From Hyphomicrobiaceae bacterium (GTDB taxonomy: Bacteria; Pseudomonadota; Alphaproteobacteria; Rhizobiales; Hyphomicrobiaceae), in NCBI GenBank assembly GCA_025351355.1, contig JANXWC010000203.1, positions 1-37,936 of the forward strand: a stretch of 37,936 nucleotides of DNA. The letters are read 5' to 3'. The position numbers and the translations under genes were made by a program. This document shows positions 34,359-37,936 of this stretch, in pieces (positions within the stretch are counted from its first letter, which is position 1; every line of letters begins with the position of its first letter). The notes below the pieces were generated by a model. That model saw only the letters and a program-made list of their open reading frames with translations, did not search any database and was not told the origin of the DNA.

Positions 34359-35408
34359 ATGATCACGTTTTGTCGCCTGTCTCTCGCCGGCCTCATGCTG
34401 AGTGCGACGTTCACTGTCGCCAACGCTGAAACGCGCGGCGAACTTCAGGCCGCCTGTTTTCCGCTGGCGGCGCTGGCGATGCGTCCGGACGAGAAAATGC
34501 CGGTCAAACTCGGCCATCCCCAGGCGCTCAAGGTGCCGCGATGGCAGTCCTCGGCAGAAGCTCCCCTCAACATCCTCCGCGGCTCCATCCGCCGTGTCGA
34601 TCTGCCCAAGGGACAGAAGCTGATCGCCCTCACCTTCGATCTCTGCGAGCAATGGAGCGAAGTCGCCGGCTACGACGGTGCCATCGTCGACTACCTCCGA
34701 GCCAACAAGATCAAGGCTACCTTTTTTGGCGGCGGTAAATGGATCTCCACGCACGGCGAACGTGCCCAGCAACTCATGTCCGACGATCTGTTTGAGATGG
34801 GCACGCACGGTTGGGCGCACCGCAACGTTCGCGGCATCAGCGGCGCCGATCTGACACGCGAACTCATGACGCCAAGTGCTGCCTATCAACTGCAACGGCA
34901 GGTCCTCGGCGCCAACCAGTGCGCAGCAGGTCATGAGCAGGCGCTGCAGTCCATTCCGCGCCAACCCAGCCTCTATCGATTTCCCTTCGGCGCCTGCAAT
35001 TCTGCCGCGCTCGACGCAGTCGCAGCCAATGGCCTGTTGGCGATCCAATGGGATGTGTCGACCGGCGACCCCGCACCGAACCAATCCGCCCGCGCCATCG
35101 CCGATGCCATGATCCGCCAAACGCGTCCCGGTTCGATCATTCTCGCCCATGCCAACGGTCGCGGCTTCCATACCGCCGACGCACTGCCATTGGCCATACC
35201 GGCCTTGCGCGCCAAGGGTTTTCAGTTCGTCACGGTCACGGAATTGCTCGCCGCCGGCAAGCCGGTCGTCACCGATACCTGCTACGACGAGCGGCCCGGT
35301 GACAGCGACAAATATGATGCGTTTTTCGCGCCCCGCACGCGGTTTCCGGCAAGCGCTCCCGGTGCCCTACCAACCGCGACACAGCTCCGTTCGACAGCGC
35401 AGCCGTGA
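34359..35408 (+). CDS. Polysaccharide deacetylase family protein (NodB-like), exported
   Basis: The 349-aa protein has a signal peptide (MITFCRLSLAGLMLSATFTV, cleaved near ANA-ET) and one NodB domain. Motif 1 is TFDLCE (92-97), with Asp94 as the likely base and Glu97 replacing the second Asp of TFDD; motif 2 is HGWAH (150-154), the two metal histidines; motif 3 is RFPFG (207-211); motif 4 is WD (231-232); motif 5 is LAH (262-264). Such TFDLCE enzymes form a recognised subgroup whose substrates are poorly known; peptidoglycan or surface-glycan deacetylation in the periplasm is inferred. The gene ends 10 bases before the displaced sucD fragment. Confidence 0.9.
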   Translation: MITFCRLSLAGLMLSATFTVANAETRGELQAACFPLAALAMRPDEKMPVKLGHPQALKVPRWQSSAEAPLNILRGSIRRVDLPKGQKLIALTFDLCEQWSEVAGYDGAIVDYLRANKIKATFFGGGKWISTHGERAQQLMSDDLFEMGTHGWAHRNVRGISGADLTRELMTPSAAYQLQRQVLGANQCAAGHEQALQSIPRQPSLYRFPFGACNSAALDAVAANGLLAIQWDVSTGDPAPNQSARAIADAMIRQTRPGSIILAHANGRGFHTADALPLAIPALRAKGFQFVTVTELLAAGKPVVTDTCYDERPGDSDKYDAFFAPRTRFPASAPGALPTATQLRSTAQP

Positions 35409-35417
35409 CGCCCCGTA

Positions 35418-35490
35418 GCGTCAGCCCTTCAGCACCTTCGCCAAGGTTGTGGCGAGGCTGGCGGGGCTGTCCGCAATCGCGATGCCGGCC
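35418..35490 (-). repeat. Displaced copy of the sucD 3' end (outer direct repeat)
   Basis: On the minus strand this copy reads [12 protein letters not shown] then [10 protein letters not shown] and a stop (35421-35423), one residue different (Ala for Gly) from the SucD C terminus. The five base differences fall in four codons, three of which are synonymous changes. It has no start codon and cannot be a gene on its own. It ends 13 bases before the hepT stop. Confidence 0.9.
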
Positions 35491-35503
35491 TCTGAAATCC
35501 GGA

Positions 35504-35839
35504 CTATGGCAGGGTCGTTTGTTCCAATGCGCGACGTAGCTCTGGGACCTTGTTCGCCACGACATCCCAAATGATATCTTTATCGATCCCGAAGTAGGCG
35601 TGTGCCAAGATATCTCTCAAGCCCGATATCTTTCGCCAGTCAATCTGCGGTGCCAGCGCGCGTGCCTCGGGCGTCAACTTTTTGACGGACTCGCCAATAA
35701 TTTCAAGATTGCGAATGACGGCATCGAGTGTGCGCTCGTCCGCCTCGAACGCGGCGCGATCAAGTCCTGCCACGTAGCGTTCGACTTTCCTGCAACTCTC
35801 AAGCGCGTCCAGCCAATAGAGCCGCCAATCACGCGACAC
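35504..35839 (-). CDS. hepT: HepT-like RNase toxin (DUF86)
   Basis: The 111-aa helical protein has the HEPN toxin active site RX4HXY as Arg75-His80-Tyr82 in RDILAHAYFG, and the DUF86 pattern DERTLDAVIRNLEIIGES before it. HepT toxins cleave RNA (some target tRNA ends); the cognate nucleotidyltransferase MntA inactivates them by adding AMP to the active-site tyrosine. The start codon lies 11 bases inside the mntA end, the usual coupling. All three active-site residues are intact, so the toxin should be functional. Confidence 0.92.
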   Translation of the reverse strand: MSRDWRLYWLDALESCRKVERYVAGLDRAAFEADERTLDAVIRNLEIIGESVKKLTPEARALAPQIDWRKISGLRDILAHAYFGIDKDIIWDVVANKVPELRRALEQTTLP

Positions 35840-36119
35840 GGATTGCCTCGCGCTCGATTGTACTACGCAGATCAGACCTGAGCGCCCGATCAGTTACCAG
35901 ATCGACGCGCCTGCCCAGCCTGTCTTCAAGTAGATTCTTGAGGCCCATGAAGGCGTCGAATGTCGCTGGTCCGCGGAATGTCACGATCATATCGATGTCG
36001 CTGTTGCGAGATGGTGTCCCCCGAGCGTGAGATCCGAAAAGACACAGACTTTCAACGCCATAGGCGATGATTTCAGCTTTCAGGTCTTCAAGTGCAGCGA
36101 CGATTTGAGCGTGTGTCAT
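35829..36119 (-). CDS. mntA: MntA-like minimal nucleotidyltransferase antitoxin
   Basis: The 96-aa protein has the GSX10DXD nucleotidyltransferase motif (Gly29-Ser30 ... Asp41-X-Asp43 in LFGSHARG...SDIDMIV) and a third acidic residue, Asp73, in RRVDLV. As the first gene of the pair it would AMPylate and neutralise the HepT toxin. It begins 32 bases after the sucD stop on the same strand with no terminator in between, so it is probably transcribed together with sucD. Confidence 0.92.
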   Translation of the reverse strand: MTHAQIVAALEDLKAEIIAYGVESLCLFGSHARGTPSRNSDIDMIVTFRGPATFDAFMGLKNLLEDRLGRRVDLVTDRALRSDLRSTIEREAIRVA

Positions 36120-36148
36120 GAAGTTTGCCCAACATTATGTCGGAAAAC

Positions 36149-36221
36149 GCGTCAGCCCTTCAGCACCTTCGCCAAAGTCGTACCGAGGCTGGCGGGGCTG
36201 TCGGCAATCGCGATGCCGGCC
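36149..36221 (-). repeat. sucD 3' end, inner direct repeat
   Basis: The last 23 codons of the intact sucD gene, including its stop at 36152-36154, plus three following bases. This is the counterpart of the copy at 35418-35490, matching at 68 of 73 positions and in the same orientation. Similarity stops abruptly at both edges. Confidence 0.9.
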
Positions 36222-37051
36222 GAGCGCATGGCTTCGAACTTGTCTTCCGCCTTGCCCTTGCCGCCCGAGATGATCGCCCCGGCGTGACCCATGCGGCGGC
36301 CTGGAGGTGCAGTCGAACCGGCTATGAAGCCGGCCATTGGCTTCGAGCGTCCCTTGGCCCGTTCGCGCTTGATGAACGCCGCCGCGTCCTCTTCCGCCGA
36401 GCCACCGATCTCGCCGATCATGATGATCGAATGGGTGTCCGGATCCGCTAAAAACATTTCCAGCACGTCGATAAATTCGGTGCCTTTGACCGGATCGCCG
36501 CCGATGCCGACCGCCGTCGATTGGCCGAGGCCCGCGTCGGAAGTCTGCTTGACCGCCTCGTAAGTGAGGGTGCCCGAACGCGACACGATGCCGACATGTC
36601 CGTGCTTGAAGATATTGCCGGGCATGATGCCGATCTTGCACTGGCCCGGCGTCAGCACGCCCGGGCAGTTCGGCCCGATCAGCCGCGACCACGAACCCGA
36701 CAGCGCGCGCTTCACCTTCACCATGTCGATCACCGGAATGCCCTCGGTGATGCAGATGATCAGCGGAATTTCGGCGTCGATCGCTTCCAGAATAGCGTCT
36801 GCGGCGAAAGGAGGCGGCACATAGATCGACGTGGCATTGGCGCCGGTTTTGGCTTTCGCCTCCGCGACCGTGTTGAACAGCGGCACGTCGGCCAGATCGG
36901 CGGCCGGATGCTTGGTGCCACCCTTGCCTGGTGTTACGCCGCCAACCACTTGGGTTCCATAGGCTTTTGCTTGCTGCGTGTGGAATGTGCCTTGGCTGCC
37001 GGTGATGCCCTGGCAGAGGACTTTCGTGTTACGGTCGACGAGAATAGCCAT
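36152..37051 (-). CDS. sucD: Succinyl-CoA synthetase alpha subunit
   Basis: The 299-aa subunit binds CoA and carries the phosphohistidine of the TCA-cycle enzyme that converts succinyl-CoA to succinate with nucleoside triphosphate formation. [30 protein letters not shown], the [11 protein letters not shown] block, LIGPNCPGV and the active-site [12 protein letters not shown] are complete. ATG at 37051 fits the family start; the open frame to 37117 is not used. The usual partner sucC is not upstream: the next gene is divergent rpsO. The final 23 codons are duplicated beyond the mntA-hepT pair. A malate-CoA ligase alpha subunit is a less likely alternative. Confidence 0.94.
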   Translation of the reverse strand: MAILVDRNTKVLCQGITGSQGTFHTQQAKAYGTQVVGGVTPGKGGTKHPAADLADVPLFNTVAEAKAKTGANATSIYVPPPFAADAILEAIDAEIPLIICITEGIPVIDMVKVKRALSGSWSRLIGPNCPGVLTPGQCKIGIMPGNIFKHGHVGIVSRSGTLTYEAVKQTSDAGLGQSTAVGIGGDPVKGTEFIDVLEMFLADPDTHSIIMIGEIGGSAEEDAAAFIKRERAKGRSKPMAGFIAGSTAPPGRRMGHAGAIISGGKGKAEDKFEAMRSAGIAIADSPASLGTTLAKVLKG

Positions 37052-37369
37052 GTGCGTGCAAAAAGCTCCCAGAGTGCCCGATGGCGCGCTTGTGGGGCAG
37101 AAACGCCCGCTGATCAAGTGGGTCGAAGCGTTTGCGCAGCGGCAACACGTCCGTAACCGCCAAAGAACGTCATGCGAACATCGTCGTTGGGATTCCCCTC
37201 GCCAATCCGGTCAATTCGTGTATAAGGCGCGCACGACTGCGCCCCGCGTGGTTGCAGGGACCCTGCTGGACGACATCCCGGCACCGGCCCCGCCAACGCC
37301 CAATCCGACAGTGCGACAGACGTTTCCGTCGGCGGGCGACATCCACACTTTTTCCAAAGGAGTATCCCG
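37052..37369. promoter_or_regulatory. Divergent region between sucD and rpsO
   Basis: This 318-base spacer must hold the sucD promoter and the rpsO promoter and leader. TATAAG at 37221-37226 is a plausible -10 for rpsO, with no clear -35. AAAGGAG lies just before the rpsO start. The frames open across it show no family features. Confidence 0.35.
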
Positions 37370-37639
37370 ATGTCGATGACTGCCGAACAGAAGCGCGATA
37401 TCGTCAAGGAATTCGCCGCCAAGCCCAACGACACCGGTTCGCCGGAGGTGCAGATTGCGTTGCTCACCGCGCGCATCAACAGCCTGACAGATCACTTCAA
37501 GCTGCACACCAAGGACAATCATTCGCGTCGCGGCCTCCTCAAAATGGTCAGCCAGCGTCGCAGCCTGCTCGATCACATGAAGAAGATCGATCCCGCGCGC
37601 TACCAGAAGGTCATCGCCCGCCACGATCTGCGTCGCTGA
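37370..37639 (+). CDS. rpsO: 30S ribosomal protein S15
   Basis: The 89-aa protein is complete and typical: [16 protein letters not shown], the [20 protein letters not shown] block, [20 protein letters not shown] (16S rRNA helix 20-22 contact region) and [16 protein letters not shown] at the end. AAAGGAG precedes the ATG by about 7 bases. In many bacteria rpsO is followed by pnp; here the terminator at 37736-37764 and the palindromic region follow up to the window edge. Confidence 0.97.
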   Translation: MSMTAEQKRDIVKEFAAKPNDTGSPEVQIALLTARINSLTDHFKLHTKDNHSRRGLLKMVSQRRSLLDHMKKIDPARYQKVIARHDLRR

Positions 37640-37735
37640 TCCCAAATATCGAGTTCGACGGTATCCCCCGGAGCCGCAATTGATGCGGCTTGAAGCAAAG
37701 CCGACTGCCTTGGCAAACGTCACGACAGGAATATC

Positions 37736-37764
37736 GGGGCCGACCTTTTTGAAGGTGCGGCCCC
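37736..37764 (+). terminator. Intrinsic terminator of rpsO
   Basis: GGGGCCGACCTT and AAGGT-g-CGGCCCC form a long stem with a single bulged base and a 4-base loop, followed by ATCTTGTTTT. It lies about 100 bases after the rpsO stop. Confidence 0.85.
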
Positions 37765-37815
37765 ATCTTGTTTTATATCTACCCCGCGAGAACGAAACTT
37801 TTTATCGTCATGGCC

Positions 37816-37936
37816 GCGCAGGCGGCTACCCAAGCAGGCTAACTGCATTCCGAACAGGGGGCCGTTACCATGGAAAATTGCTTGGTTGTCGCAATCTGAA
37901 GCGGCCCCGTCGATAGGCTTGGGTGGCCGCCTGCGC
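37816..37936. repeat. Long inverted repeat at the right edge
   Basis: GCGCAGGCGGCTACCCAAGC at 37816-37835 is complementary, with one mismatch, to the last 20 bases of the window (37917-37936), leaving an 81-base interior. Inside, GGGGCCG (37858-37864) and CGGCCCC (37902-37908) form a nested 7-base-pair pairing. It resembles a dispersed palindromic intergenic repeat; the outer arm may continue past the window. Confidence 0.6.

Larger units (their letters stand above)
35418..36148 (-). mobile_element. Candidate 731-base toxin-antitoxin cassette inserted at the sucD 3' end
   Basis: The segment spans from the end of the intact sucD copy to the end of its second 3' copy and carries only mntA and hepT. 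The flanking 73-base direct repeats (36149-36221 inside sucD, 35418-35490 outside) match at 68 of 73 positions. The outer copy is thus probably the original sucD end displaced by an insertion that brought its own replacement end, or the reverse. No integrase, transposase or terminal inverted repeat was found, so mobilisation would be in trans or by homologous recombination. The mobile nature is inferred, the duplication is directly visible. Confidence 0.55.

Noticed and set aside
1-37936. tRNA, rRNA, CRISPR array or prophage
   Set aside because: No cloverleaf with a matching T-loop, no rRNA-like stretch, no regularly spaced repeats and no structural phage or transposase genes were seen by eye.

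Overview
The window is GC-rich, gene-dense chromosomal DNA from an alphaproteobacterium, probably in or near the Hyphomicrobiales. The taxonomic markers are RcdA (DUF1465), DUF1192, DUF1244, an NdvA-type glucan exporter and a pyrH-frr-uppS-cdsA string. No rRNA, tRNA, CRISPR array, phage gene or recognisable transposase was found. Most genes are core or housekeeping. Accessory signal is concentrated in two toxin-antitoxin loci and in intergenic palindromes.

Layout. Bases 1-2328 (minus strand) hold the start of cdsA, then uppS, frr and pyrH (lipid carrier, ribosome recycling, UMP kinase); rpsB-tsf is not upstream of pyrH. Bases 2500-6781 (plus) hold a tartrate/D-malate dehydrogenase, a 14-TM drug-type MFS exporter and a gamma-glutamyltransferase. 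Bases 6819-11863 (minus) hold peptidyl-dipeptidase Dcp, an Aas-like acyl-ACP/CoA ligase, the CtrA-proteolysis adaptor RcdA and a DUF1192 protein. Bases 12030-14944 (plus) hold a quinone oxidoreductase and an NdvA-like exporter. Bases 15008-18414 (minus) hold uvrC with a large acidic insert, a DUF2878 membrane protein and a secreted fasciclin protein. A VOC protein (plus) and a MuiA/DUF4139 protein (minus) converge on a palindrome-rich spacer.

Bases 21300-27913 (plus) hold aroA followed by a complete branched-chain-amino-acid-type ABC transporter (binding protein, livG, livF, livH, livM). The last four genes overlap or nearly touch. A hairpin separates the binding protein gene from the rest. 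Next come an orphan FitA-like antitoxin with a wrecked PIN toxin gene and an isobutyryl-CoA dehydrogenase, which would act in catabolism of imported valine. Bases 29787-31524 (minus) hold PhaB and a glutathione transferase. A solitary 56-aa Flp pilin gene follows at 31706. Bases 32058-33168 (minus) hold DUF1244 and an N-formylglutamate amidohydrolase whose reading frame runs 167 bases into DUF1244. Bases 33267-35408 (plus) hold a DUF2167 protein and a polysaccharide deacetylase. The right end has a HepT/MntA toxin-antitoxin pair, sucD, rpsO with its terminator, and a long inverted repeat at the window edge.

The most notable observation is at 35418-36221. The last 73 bases of sucD (23 codons including the stop, plus 3 bases) occur a second time, in the same orientation, on the far side of the mntA-hepT pair. 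The two copies differ at 5 positions, and the predicted peptide changes at only one residue. This looks like a roughly 0.73-kb toxin-antitoxin cassette that entered at the 3' end of sucD while rebuilding the gene, as islands do at tRNA genes, but with no integrase in the cassette.
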